A stretch of DNA of 38,070 bases from Prevotellaceae bacterium (GTDB taxonomy: Bacteria > Bacteroidota > Bacteroidia > Bacteroidales > UBA932). The stretch covers positions 1-38,070 of the forward strand of contig JAIRMW010000038.1 of NCBI GenBank assembly GCA_031258415.1, in the 5' to 3' direction. The position numbers and the translations under genes are program-made. Below the pieces are notes generated by a model that saw only the letters and a list, made by a program, of their open reading frames with translations, ran no database searches and had not been told where the DNA came from. This document shows, in pieces, positions 24,814 through 33,523 of this stretch; position 1 is the stretch's first letter; every line of letters begins with the position of its first letter.

Positions 24814-26995
24814 CGTATTTATTTTCCGTAAGGTGTCTAAAATGATTGACGACGGCTTTGATTTCCGCGTAGCTGTAGTCGGGGCCTAAGGCTTCCTTGA
24901 TAGACGAGGCGGCCAGCGGCTCGCCCCTGACGACCGATGCGACCAACGGGAGGATGACGTCGATCTTTTCCTGCGGCACAAGATCGGTAACGGCCAGCTC
25001 GCCGCTCGTTACGAATGAGGCCAGATGCCCTTCGATGGTCGATACGGCATAGTTTCGTTCGCGGGCGATTTCGGCCACGGTTTTGCCTTCGCGAAATAAT
25101 TGCAGGCTTATGCGCCGGGTTTCGCCTTTTTCGAGTCGCGGTTTTTTTTCGTCTTTCGCGGCTGCCGCCGCCGCGTCGTCCGGGCGGTGCAGCGGCGGCA
25201 GCGCCACGCCGTCGGCCATCAGCGACGTGTCGTCGTAGCGTACCGTGGCGAGGCGCGAGGCAAACCGGATGATGGCGCTTTCCAGTTCGCACAGTTTCCG
25301 GACGTAGGCTTTGGCTTTTTTCATGCGGACGACCGTCGCGATATGTTGCTGCAAGGGTTGCAGGAGTTCCGTATGCAGGGCGTTATGGAAATAGACTACG
25401 GCTTTGGTGCAGCGTTCTTTCAGCGGCGCGAGGCCGTCGCCGTTTTCCGCACGGCCGATGAGTTGTTCGAGCTGCTGCTGAAATCGGGCGGCCACCGCCG
25501 ACTGTTGCATGGCGGCCTCGTAGAGTTGCGCCGCCAGTTCATGGGCGCTTTGCAGGTCGTCGGAGATTTTAGCGGACGTCATTCGGCTATGTCCGGCTAT
25601 TAAATAGACTAAAGGCTGCCAGTTGAAATGGGCGATCAGCTGTTCGCCCCGGAAGCGGCGCTTTGCGATGTCGAGCGTTTGCCGGAGGCGGTCGAGCGGC
25701 GGTTCGGTGCGCGAGAGCGCCAGCGCATGGCTGTCGGTGCGAATACATTCCGGGGTTATCGGCGACAGGAGGGTAATGCCGTCGAGCGAGGTCGATCGGC
25801 TAAGCGCGACGTAGGCCTGCCCGGCGGCAAATGCCTGCGCCGCGTCGATCACTACGCGGTCGAACGTCAGCCCCTGACTTTTGTGAATGGTAATCGCCCA
25901 GGCCAGCCGCAAGGGGTATTGCCGAAAAGCGCCCAATACTTCTTCTTCGACCTCATTGCGTTCGTTGTTGAGCGTATAGCGGACATTCTCCCACGTTTCG
26001 GGTTCGATGCTGAAAGGTTCTTCGGCGCCTTCGGGGCGCACATAGATGCGGTCGCCGGCAATATCGACGATGGTCGCGATTTTGCCGTTATAGTAGCGGC
26101 GTTTGTCGCCCGTATCGTTTTTGATGAACATCACCTGCGCGCCTTTTTTCAGGACGAGGTTTAATTCGGTAGGCAGGGCGGCCTCGGGAAATTCGCCCGT
26201 GATGCTTCCGGCGAACGTCTGCGCCGGGAGGGGGATGGCGGCCAGACGGTCGGCATTAATCCGGTCGGCCTGATAATTATGCGTACACAGGATGATCGCG
26301 CCGCTGTCGGCAGGCGGCACATAATGCGGGCGGTAGCGCCGGAGGAGTTGCGCCCGGTCGGTCTCCGAGAGCTCGTTGTTTCGTACCCGGTTGAGCAGTT
26401 CGACGAAAGCCTGCTCTCGCTGCCGGTATACGGTTTTCAGTTCGAGGTAGAGCGGCGGCGCCTTTTGCAGGGCTTTGGCGTGGAAGAAGAAGGGGCTTTC
26501 GTAACAGGTTTTCAGCAGCGCCCATTCGTCGTCTTTGACCACCGGCGGCAGCTGAAACATGTCGCCGATATAGAGCATTTGCAGTCCGCCGAAGGGTCGG
26601 GCGTTTCGCCGGACAAAGCGCAGGGTGGCGTCGATGGCGTCGAGCGTATCGGCGCGCAGCATACTCGCTTCGTCAATAATGAGCAGTTCGACCTGCTGCA
26701 AGAGTTCCTGTTTTTGTTTGCCGAACTTAAACAGGTCTTTCACGCGGCTGTTAGGGAGGTAGGGGTCGAAAGAGAGCTGGAAGAGGGAGTGCAGGGTAAC
26801 GCCGCCGGCATTGATGGCGGCCACGCCCGTAGGCGCTGCGACGACGGCGCGTTTGGGCGTATTTTGCGCGATGTACTTCAGAAAAGTCGTCTTACCCGTA
26901 CCGGCTTTCCCGGTTAAAAAGAGGTGTTGCGAAGTCTGGTTTACAAACTCCACCGCTAAGCGAAATACCGGATCCTGATTGTCGATCGTCATCAT
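24806..26995 (-). CDS. Pif1-type superfamily 1 DNA helicase with C-terminal HTH
   Basis: The 729-residue product has Walker A GKAGTGKT (29-36), Walker B LLIIDEASML, GDMFQLPPV, the 2B/UvrD-C-like end with AITIHKSQGLTFDRVVID and AYVALSRS, then a long helical part. Its C-terminus holds a HTH_40-like domain (ISLQLFREGKTVAEIARERN). Pif1-type enzymes unwind DNA 5' to 3' and act on G-quadruplexes or R-loops; the last motif is common in Bacteroidota members. ATG 26995 is chosen because the longer frame starting at 27019 begins inside the -7 box. It is co-transcribed with the HAD gene. Confidence 0.9.
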   Translation of the reverse strand: MMTIDNQDPVFRLAVEFVNQTSQHLFLTGKAGTGKTTFLKYIAQNTPKRAVVAAPTGVAAINAGGVTLHSLFQLSFDPYLPNSRVKDLFKFGKQKQELLQQVELLIIDEASMLRADTLDAIDATLRFVRRNARPFGGLQMLYIGDMFQLPPVVKDDEWALLKTCYESPFFFHAKALQKAPPLYLELKTVYRQREQAFVELLNRVRNNELSETDRAQLLRRYRPHYVPPADSGAIILCTHNYQADRINADRLAAIPLPAQTFAGSITGEFPEAALPTELNLVLKKGAQVMFIKNDTGDKRRYYNGKIATIVDIAGDRIYVRPEGAEEPFSIEPETWENVRYTLNNERNEVEEEVLGAFRQYPLRLAWAITIHKSQGLTFDRVVIDAAQAFAAGQAYVALSRSTSLDGITLLSPITPECIRTDSHALALSRTEPPLDRLRQTLDIAKRRFRGEQLIAHFNWQPLVYLIAGHSRMTSAKISDDLQSAHELAAQLYEAAMQQSAVAARFQQQLEQLIGRAENGDGLAPLKERCTKAVVYFHNALHTELLQPLQQHIATVVRMKKAKAYVRKLCELESAIIRFASRLATVRYDDTSLMADGVALPPLHRPDDAAAAAAKDEKKPRLEKGETRRISLQLFREGKTVAEIARERNYAVSTIEGHLASFVTSGELAVTDLVPQEKIDVILPLVASVVRGEPLAASSIKEALGPDYSYAEIKAVVNHFRHLTENKYDE

Positions 26996-27016
26996 TGCAT
27001 GCTTTAAATAAGGCTG

Positions 27017-27045
27017 CAAAGGTAGTAATTTGTTTATTGATGCAA
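27017..27045 (-). promoter_or_regulatory. promoter of the helicase gene
   Basis: The minus strand has TTG (27043-27045), an 18-nt spacer and TACCTTTG (27017-27024). The box ends about 21 bp before ATG 26995, giving a short leader. Confidence 0.65.
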
Positions 27046-27061
27046 TGAAGAAATGGAGTTA

Positions 27062-27103
27062 GAGGAGGCGGAGGAGGCGGAGGAGGCGGAGGAGGCGGAG
27101 GAG
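27062..27103. repeat. 9-bp tandem repeat, four and a half units
   Basis: GAGGAGGCG is repeated four times plus GAGGAG. It is followed by two AATGAAC heptamers (27106-27119). The remainder of this gene-free stretch (27120-27298) has several inverted copies of CCTCTGTG/CACAGAG. No gene was recognised there. Confidence 0.85.
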
Positions 27104-27279
27104 TTAATGAACAATGAACCATTGGCCGGAGGCTATTCAGCCCTGACGGGAAATGCGCTCCGCAGCGGCCCTTCCTCTGTGCCCCTCTGTGCAACCTCCG
27201 TGTCCTCTGTGCAAGAAAAAGGGAACACAGAGCGCCCGGAGGAGCATAGAGGAACACAGAGCGTGTACCGCCGCAGGCC

Positions 27280-27310
27280 ATTATTCATTGTTCATTATTC
27301 ATTGTTCATT
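27280..27310. repeat. 7-bp tandem repeat overlapping the caspase gene stop
   Basis: On the minus strand the heptamers AATGAAC and AATGAAT alternate. Positions 27280-27304 are identical, in the same orientation, to 36099-36123. The repeat supplies the last codons and stop of the caspase-fold gene, so that C-terminus may be a recent extension. Confidence 0.85.
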
Positions 27311-28780
27311 GGGTTCTGTTTTGAGCAGTTGCCATTCTTTCCATTGTTCGCCCAATCCGTAGCCTCCCTGTACAGAGGGCGTTTGCTCTTGCCGGTTAAT
27401 GTCCCACGACGACGATTTGACTTCCCGCACGAGGTAGTCCGACAATTCCCCGAAGGTAACGTGTCCTCGCGTTTCTTTCAGTCGTTTCAGTAAGAAGTAG
27501 GTGAATATTCCATGTCCTTTTTCGCGGTATGGGTAGGCGGTTTGGGTACCTGTGGCGGCGCTGAATACGACTAAGTTTCCATGCAGCACGTCGGGGTTGT
27601 ATTCAATGGCAATGCCCCGTCCGTTGTGCAGGGCAGTCAAGGGCCCGGAGGCCGTAACGCCGCTGAAGCAGGCGTCGAGGAAGACGGTCGCCGACAAGGG
27701 GTTCATCGCAATGAGGTCGGCATAGAGGTCGGTGGTTTTCAGAGCCGTTTTGTGGAGGATGTCGGAGCAGGCATCGACAGGCAGGAGGAAGGTTTGTCGA
27801 TTGTCTTTGTCGGCCATGCCATGTCCCGCATAATAGAAGAGGCAGTGGACATTCCCGTTTTTGGCACGGCTCGATTTTCGGAGGAAATCGAGCGCTTTCA
27901 TCATGCTTCCGACGGTTGCGTCGCGGAGCGGCCCTCGACCGTAGACGTTGTTTGGGGGGACGCCTAATGTTTTCGTTACGTATTCGTAGAATGCCGCGGC
28001 GTCGTTTGCGGCAAAGAGCGTTTGCGGTTCATATTTGTAGTGCTCATTTCCGATAATGACTACGTAGGTATTCGTGTTGTCGGGCTCCCTGACGGGAATG
28101 TCGACGTCGACGTCGGAGAGTCCGGACGCCGGGCTGGTCGAACTGTCCGTCGAAAGCTGCCGGGCAAAGGCCGGCGTCGAGTCGAAGACCGGCGTGAGCG
28201 CCGGCGAGCGTATCGGGGGCCATGCCGACGGCATCCGTACCGGGTCGAAGCGGCGGGGGTCGCCGCTATAATACGTGTAGCGTTCGCCGGCGGCGGTTAT
28301 AAAGGTCAGTTTGCCAAGCCGGATGTTACGGTCGGTAAAATAGAAGTCGGGGTTCACTTTCCGTGCCAATTCAAAGTTCCGTTCAAACGCTTCGGCTTCC
28401 GTCCGCGGCACGTAGAGGGTAAAATCGCCGAAGGGCTCCGAACGGATCAGGAAAAGCTGGCTGTTGGCGTCGTAGTCGATAATCCGCAAGGGCGCCCATC
28501 GGACGTGCTGCCCGATCAGCTGTTTATAGGCGTCGATGGCCTCGCCGGTCAATTGGCGTATCTTTTCGTTGCGTTGCGCTTCGGTTACGCGCCGGCGGTA
28601 TTCGTCGGCCGATTCGTAGCGTCCCTGCTGCTGCCATTGCTCAATCCTCGGGACGACGTAGCTGCGGACATAGTCGTCGATCCCCAGTATAAACCGGAAG
28701 GGCTTGCTGACGGCGCTCTGCGCCTGCGCCAGGGAGACCGCTGCTACAAGAAAAAGAAGGATGCCCGACGTTTTTTTCAT
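27299..28780 (-). CDS. secreted caspase-fold (peptidase C14) protein
   Basis: The 493-residue product has a signal peptide (MKKTSGILLFLVAAVSLAQA) and an N-terminal region (about 20-240) with a helix-rich segment and no recognised motif. The C-terminal C14 domain (about 240-465) has YVVIIGNEHYK, catalytic His320 in FYYAGHG and Cys371 in FLDACFSG. The 51-residue spacing is normal for caspases and metacaspases. An active protease of the periplasm or cell surface is inferred. It is the last gene of the sigma/anti-sigma accessory block, 75 bp after the SUMF1-fold gene. ATG 28780 was preferred over 28801 because it gives a clean signal peptide. Confidence 0.88.
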   Translation of the reverse strand: MKKTSGILLFLVAAVSLAQAQSAVSKPFRFILGIDDYVRSYVVPRIEQWQQQGRYESADEYRRRVTEAQRNEKIRQLTGEAIDAYKQLIGQHVRWAPLRIIDYDANSQLFLIRSEPFGDFTLYVPRTEAEAFERNFELARKVNPDFYFTDRNIRLGKLTFITAAGERYTYYSGDPRRFDPVRMPSAWPPIRSPALTPVFDSTPAFARQLSTDSSTSPASGLSDVDVDIPVREPDNTNTYVVIIGNEHYKYEPQTLFAANDAAAFYEYVTKTLGVPPNNVYGRGPLRDATVGSMMKALDFLRKSSRAKNGNVHCLFYYAGHGMADKDNRQTFLLPVDACSDILHKTALKTTDLYADLIAMNPLSATVFLDACFSGVTASGPLTALHNGRGIAIEYNPDVLHGNLVVFSAATGTQTAYPYREKGHGIFTYFLLKRLKETRGHVTFGELSDYLVREVKSSSWDINRQEQTPSVQGGYGLGEQWKEWQLLKTEPNEQ

Positions 28781-28855
28781 ATTGTTCACTCTACGTTTCA
28801 TATCTATTATCTAAAAAAGGGTGTCTATCATTCCGTATGCAAAAGGAAGTCTGCG

Positions 28856-29836
28856 TTACATTCGCACGAGCCGGAAGCCCAGCCGCGTGTCGGCGCTCTC
28901 CGGCGTGTCGGCGTTTCGGATCGTGAGGCGACAGTATCGGCCGTCGTCGTACCACGATCCGCCCCGACTGGCGCGATCCGTCCCCGTGTCGGGGCCGGTC
29001 GGATTGACCCGGGCGGACGCAGAATACGGTTCGTGCCAGTCGCTGCACCATTCCCAGACATTGCCGCACATATCGTAAATGCCCAACTCGTTCGGCTGTT
29101 TAGCCCCGACGTTGTGAGTGGAGCCTCCGGCGTTGTGGCGGTACCAGCCCACCTCGTCGCAGCGATGGCCGCCGCTGTATTTATACTTTTTGCCATACAC
29201 GCCGCCCCGAGCGGCATATTCCCATTCGGCTTCGGTGGGCAGACGGTATTTGTGGGCGGTCTGGCCGTTAAGCCTGACGATAAATTCCTGCACGTCGTGC
29301 CAACTTACGTTCTCGACCGGCCGGTCGTCGCCTTTGAAGAACGACGGGTTGGAACCCATTATATACGTCCATTGCGCTTGCGTTACCTCGTAGCGACCGA
29401 TGTAAAAATCGCTGAGCGTTACTTCGTGCACCGGCCTCTCGCCGCTATAACAGTCGTCGCCCTGCTCGTCCGTGCAGCCCATCCGGAAAACGCCGCCGCG
29501 CACAAACACCATGCTCATCTCAACAACCACCTTAAAGATGAATGCGCCGGCCATGATATTTTCCGCTCCGCAGTCCCACACAATCTGTTTGTCGCCGCCG
29601 GTTTGGTCATGCAGGTCGCCGGATATATGGATACACGGCTTAAAGACCTCGCCGTCGACGTCGGCGTATAAAAGCGACAGGTCAACAGGTACTCCGGTTT
29701 CGAGATGACAGGCTACCACCACCTTGCCGTCGATTAACTGCGCTTCGACGTTGCGTATGGTCTGCGCATAAAGCGCTCCGGGCAACCACCAGAGGATGGT
29801 CGCCCAACTACAATAGCTCTTCCATGGTTTTTTCAT
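28856..29836 (-). CDS. secreted SUMF1/FGE-sulfatase-fold protein
   Basis: This 326-residue protein has a signal peptide (1-25, ending GALYAQ), a beta-rich N-terminal domain (about 26-105) and a C-terminal formylglycine-generating-enzyme-like domain (about 108-326). Key motifs are VRGGVFRMG, RPVHEVTLSDFYIGRYEVTQ, YRLPTEAEWEYAARGG, MCGNVWEWCSDW, RGGSWYDDGRYCR and GFRLV. Only one cysteine is present in the region that holds the FGE active-site pair, so sulfatase-activating activity is doubtful; binding or scaffold use is as likely. The gene lies 6 bp after the WG-repeat gene and before the caspase gene. Confidence 0.9.
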   Translation of the reverse strand: MKKPWKSYCSWATILWWLPGALYAQTIRNVEAQLIDGKVVVACHLETGVPVDLSLLYADVDGEVFKPCIHISGDLHDQTGGDKQIVWDCGAENIMAGAFIFKVVVEMSMVFVRGGVFRMGCTDEQGDDCYSGERPVHEVTLSDFYIGRYEVTQAQWTYIMGSNPSFFKGDDRPVENVSWHDVQEFIVRLNGQTAHKYRLPTEAEWEYAARGGVYGKKYKYSGGHRCDEVGWYRHNAGGSTHNVGAKQPNELGIYDMCGNVWEWCSDWHEPYSASARVNPTGPDTGTDRASRGGSWYDDGRYCRLTIRNADTPESADTRLGFRLVRM

Positions 29837-29842
29837 AGTGAT

Positions 29843-30904
29843 TTAATGGTCGATTTTGCTGATAAACCCCCATTTACCGTTATGCAGCACCCGCACCATG
29901 CCTTCCGAGAAAAAACCAACCTGATCGAATTGCGGCACGATGACCCATTCCCCCGTTTTGTCGATAAATCCATACATCCGTCCCTGTTTGGCGCTGGCCA
30001 ATCCTTCCGAGAAAAATCCGACGTGCTCAAATAACGGCTCGATGACCCATTCGCCCGTTTTGTCGATAAATCCCCACTGTCCGTTGTGCATCACGCGGGC
30101 AATGCCATCCGCGAAATAGCCGACCCATTCAAATTGCGGCTCAATCACCCACTGTCCGGCGGTATCAATAAACCCGTAAAGTCCGTCTTTTTCCGCTTCC
30201 GCCAGTCCTTCGGAAAAGGAACTGACCGACGTAAACTGCGGCTCAATCACCCATTGGCCGGAGGCATCAATAAATCCCTCTTTGCCATCGTGCATAGCCC
30301 TTGCTAAACCTTCCGAGAAAAACCCGACCTGCTGGAATTGCGGTTCGATGACCCACTGTCCGGTGGTATCAATAAATCCTTCCTTTCCGTTATGGCGAGC
30401 CCATGCCAGCCCTTCGGAAAAGAAGCCTACCGACGTAAACTGGGGCTCGATGACCCATTGGCCGGCCGTATCGATAAACCCCTCTTTCCCTTCGTGTGGC
30501 ACCCATGCCAGCCCCTCGGAAAACGCGCCTACCGACGCGAAATTCGGTTCGATCACCCATTGGCCGGTGGTATCAATAAAACCCTCTTTGCCCTCGTGCT
30601 TGACCCACGCAATACCGTCCGAAAAATTCCATGCTTTTTCAAACATCGGTTCAATCACCCATTGGCCGACGGCGTTGATAAACCCTTCTTTGCCATTGTG
30701 CCGCGCCCATGCGAAGCCTTCTGAGAAAAAACCAACATATTCAAATTGAGGGGCAATTACCCACTCCCATTGCGCGTCGTCGTCGTCCGTGTTTGGCGTT
30801 CTCGCGGCCAATGGGGTACCGGCATACCATAGGCAAACAAAAAAAATAAATGTTCCTGATTTTACAATTGAAAATAACTGTCTGTCTGTCGCTAACTGTT
30901 TCAT
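29843..30904 (-). CDS. secreted WG-repeat protein, nine repeats
   Basis: The 353-residue product has a signal peptide (1-35, ending TPLAARTP). It then consists almost wholly of nine tandem 34-residue WG/KWG repeats of the form GQWVIEPQF, VGFFSEGLA, HNGKEGFID. At DNA level this is a 102-bp periodic array with little divergence, so copy number may change by recombination. WG repeats are thought to mediate protein or ligand contacts; no enzymatic motif is present. It is followed within 6 bp by the SUMF1-fold gene. The 261-bp gap upstream holds a terminator for the preceding gene and no clear TAnnTTTG box. Confidence 0.92.
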   Translation of the reverse strand: MKQLATDRQLFSIVKSGTFIFFVCLWYAGTPLAARTPNTDDDDAQWEWVIAPQFEYVGFFSEGFAWARHNGKEGFINAVGQWVIEPMFEKAWNFSDGIAWVKHEGKEGFIDTTGQWVIEPNFASVGAFSEGLAWVPHEGKEGFIDTAGQWVIEPQFTSVGFFSEGLAWARHNGKEGFIDTTGQWVIEPQFQQVGFFSEGLARAMHDGKEGFIDASGQWVIEPQFTSVSSFSEGLAEAEKDGLYGFIDTAGQWVIEPQFEWVGYFADGIARVMHNGQWGFIDKTGEWVIEPLFEHVGFFSEGLASAKQGRMYGFIDKTGEWVIVPQFDQVGFFSEGMVRVLHNGKWGFISKIDH

Positions 30905-31009
30905 ATCCTTTCATCTTTAAATATTTACAACGTAAGTTATTTCTATCGTTTTCGATCATTCTTTCCTGTTGCGGACGGCCTCTTTACAGAGAAACAGGCA
31001 TTAGTATAT

Positions 31010-31036
31010 AAAAAACCGCTTCCCGCGATGGGGAAG
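31010..31036 (-). terminator. intrinsic terminator between the transglutaminase-like and WG-repeat genes
   Basis: On the minus strand CTTCCC, a 6-nt loop and GGGAAG are followed by CGG and a T-tract (31010-31016). It lies about 130 bp after the transglutaminase-like stop, so WG-SUMF1-caspase probably form a separate unit. The rest of 30905-31165 shows no gene. Confidence 0.7.
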
Positions 31037-31165
31037 AAAAGCGTTACCTATCTATTGTTAGGCGCTTCCTGTTGTTCAATGTCCGTCCTTCGATTTTCAT
31101 CGTTTCTTTACGTTAATAAGCCCTGATAAAGCGCAAACCGGCGCGGCCGGTCTCAAGAAAGTCCG

Positions 31166-32608
31166 TTACCGCACGGCTATAATACGGGCGCTTTTATTCA
31201 GGTATTTCGGCATGCACTGGCCAATCCGGGCGCCGAAGTAGGTGGGGTCGCAAATAGTATATTTGTCGTCGTTGTAGGTAACATAGGAACCGGGCGTTTC
31301 ATCGTTGAAGCACACGGCTACGGCCACATGGTCGTCGTACTCAAGCCCGACTACTTTCAGGCCGGTAAGTTTGCGCACAAGGTAGGCGAAGAGCACAGAA
31401 TTGTCCTCGCAATCGCTGTACGGGTAGGTGAATAGCTCTTCGTAGAAAAAGAACTTCTCATGGCCGAACTGCTGTTCATCGGCTTTATACGGAAAACTTT
31501 CATGCATAAAACGCAACAGCAATGCCACTTTCTCCGAGTCGCTTTTTCCTTGCAGGAAGGGCATAAACGTTTCCCATAGCGACTCGTTTACATCGCTCGA
31601 ACAGTCGGAATTGAAGTAAACCGACAAGTTCGTTGCAGGCACCCGGCTGTAAAAGGCAAGCGCATAGGGATTATATACGATTTCGAATGCGCTGTCGAAC
31701 GTTTTGCTGTTAAATGCTTGTTTGCTCCCGCTGTAAGCGGCTTGCAACGCGGCGGTATTGGCTAGCCGGAGCCCCTGCTTTTTTGCCCGTCTTTCGTCGT
31801 CGGGGTATGTCGACATGGCGGCGACCGCAGGGCGTTCGACAAGGTAGTACCGGTCGCCCGACACAATAATGGACGCCAGTTCATATACTTCATCGTCAAT
31901 AGCCAATAACAATACCAGTTCGTTTCTCGCCGTTTCGGTTGCAAGGCGTACTTTATAGTTGCTGCAATCGAGCACAAAGGCAATAAATATCCGTCTTTCG
32001 TCCGGCTGCGACGACGGATATATGTTTGCGGCGATTTCTTTAACCAGCAAATAATAGCCCCAGTCGCTCAGCGCATAAATCTTTTTAATAAGCAGGCACT
32101 GATAAACAAACTCGGGATAATTGGCTTCGGCGAGCGTAGCCCAGAAATGGCCTACTTCGTCTTCCGACACGCTGGGCAGCGTTACCAAAAAAGCCTTGTC
32201 GTACTTGATTGTTAAAGTATGACCCAATACGCTAACAGTGGTTTTCTCGTACTGCACGCCGGTTGATTGTTCGGGTTCTTCCGGCTCCAAAGGCGTTGCT
32301 TTCGGCGGCGTTATCACGTCGGGCAACGCCGGCAGTTCGGCGTCGGGAATGTCAATATCCGGATCTGCTACGGGCGGCTCTACCGGCTGTGGTTTTACCG
32401 GTTTTTTTCGCCCCATATACACCTCATATTCTGTCCACTTCTGCTTAAGATATTCGGCAAATTCGCGTTGTCGATCCTGTTTATACGTTTCAAATTGCTG
32501 CGCCCTTTCCTGTTTATACCTCTCGAAACTATCCGTTTGTGCATAACTCGCAACCGGTATGACGACCAATAGCGCCGCAACGGTTAATCTGTAATAATTC
32601 GTCTTCAT
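31166..32608 (-). CDS. secreted transglutaminase-like cysteine protease-fold protein
   Basis: The 480-residue protein has a signal peptide (1-23, ending SYAQ), a charged coiled-coil stretch (about 26-70, ERYKQERAQQFETYKQDR) and a Pro-rich linker (70-115). A long middle domain follows, then a C-terminal transglutaminase-like core. The likely triad is Cys400 (YSDCEDNSVLF), His427 (YDDHVAVAV) and Asp454 (CDPTYFG). Bacterial members act as proteases or peptide cross-linkers; which applies is unknown. The start overlaps the DUF4384-like gene stop by 4 bp, so the two are coupled. An intrinsic terminator follows. Confidence 0.8.
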   Translation of the reverse strand: MKTNYYRLTVAALLVVIPVASYAQTDSFERYKQERAQQFETYKQDRQREFAEYLKQKWTEYEVYMGRKKPVKPQPVEPPVADPDIDIPDAELPALPDVITPPKATPLEPEEPEQSTGVQYEKTTVSVLGHTLTIKYDKAFLVTLPSVSEDEVGHFWATLAEANYPEFVYQCLLIKKIYALSDWGYYLLVKEIAANIYPSSQPDERRIFIAFVLDCSNYKVRLATETARNELVLLLAIDDEVYELASIIVSGDRYYLVERPAVAAMSTYPDDERRAKKQGLRLANTAALQAAYSGSKQAFNSKTFDSAFEIVYNPYALAFYSRVPATNLSVYFNSDCSSDVNESLWETFMPFLQGKSDSEKVALLLRFMHESFPYKADEQQFGHEKFFFYEELFTYPYSDCEDNSVLFAYLVRKLTGLKVVGLEYDDHVAVAVCFNDETPGSYVTYNDDKYTICDPTYFGARIGQCMPKYLNKSARIIAVR

Positions 32609-33414
32609 AATACTCGTTGATTCTTACTAATCTTGTATTGCACAAAACCGGCTGTTTGCCGGTCGGGACTGATACGCGCCAGCCAATTCAACACCGAATG
32701 ATAATCCATTTGTGTTTTCATATAAGGCACATCATCTTTTGTATACACCACAATCATCCGATTCGTTTCTTCGTCCGACAAGGGATTGTGTTTCGTCAGC
32801 CGGTAGGTAATCCTGTTGGTGGTTGGAAAATCGATCTGTCGTCCCGCCTCGCACAGCCGGTTTGGTTCATCGGGATTAGGATATAGCAAGGCGCCGGAAA
32901 GGTCATGTTCAAAAACAAATATTTTTAAATAGCCTTTTTTATTTGGCGTAACGCTAAACGAAAGGGACGCATCCTGTGCATATACCGCTTTTATACCCTT
33001 TATCTTAATCGCAAACGAAGGGTCGGCGCTTTTTTCGTAGATACGGACAGTAGCGTCAATCGTTACCTTCATCCGCACCATGTTTGTGCCGTCCATGGTA
33101 ATAATCTCCGGCTTTTGTTCCACTATTGCAAAGTCGATAATCGTTCCCCGCGTTTCATTGGTCGATATTTCCGCGTAGGCTTGGCCGCTGTTGTCGGAAA
33201 ACAACGTAGCCATAGACGATACGTTTTCTTCCACCCCGGACTTCCTCAACGCATTGATTTTAGCTTCAACCAAGGCTTTTTCGGTCGCTTCCTCGGGGGT
33301 AATATTACTTACCGTCCACTCGCCCTGCGCTCCCTTAACCGGAATATCCCGGTATTGTGCCGCAAGCCATGTAGCGTTAGCCAGTAGCATTACTGTCAGA
33401 AGGTTCCGTCTCAT
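32605..33414 (-). CDS. secreted protein with DUF4384-like domain
   Basis: This 269-residue protein has a signal peptide (1-19, ending TWLAAQ). Its N-terminal segment (EATEKALVEAKINALRKSGV) recalls the helix of LPP20/FlgT-like lipoproteins, and VRMKVTIDATVRIYE closes that part. The second half (about 140-250) is DUF4384-like (LSFSVTPNKKGYLKIFVFE, LLYPNPDEPN, MIVVYTKDDVP). DUF4384 occurs with caspases, kinases and other signalling proteins and has no assigned activity. The gene lies 109 bp after the LPP20-like lipoprotein and overlaps the transglutaminase-like gene by 4 bp. Confidence 0.75.
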   Translation of the reverse strand: MRRNLLTVMLLANATWLAAQYRDIPVKGAQGEWTVSNITPEEATEKALVEAKINALRKSGVEENVSSMATLFSDNSGQAYAEISTNETRGTIIDFAIVEQKPEIITMDGTNMVRMKVTIDATVRIYEKSADPSFAIKIKGIKAVYAQDASLSFSVTPNKKGYLKIFVFEHDLSGALLYPNPDEPNRLCEAGRQIDFPTTNRITYRLTKHNPLSDEETNRMIVVYTKDDVPYMKTQMDYHSVLNWLARISPDRQTAGFVQYKISKNQRVL

Positions 33415-33523
33415 TTGTCGAATTGTTAAGAGCTAAAACACCAACGGTTTCGATGCTTACGCGATAGGACGTGTAACTCCCTCGGCTATTCCACAGACTT
33501 ACACGCCTTATACTAACGATATG

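Noticed and set aside
28022-29671. Long plus-strand open frame (549 codons)
   Set aside because: It is antisense to the caspase and SUMF1-fold genes, both of which have clear catalytic-fold motifs; the plus-strand translation has none.
30282-30749. Plus-strand frames opposite the WG-repeat gene
   Set aside because: Periodic by-product of the 102-bp WG repeats read on the other strand.
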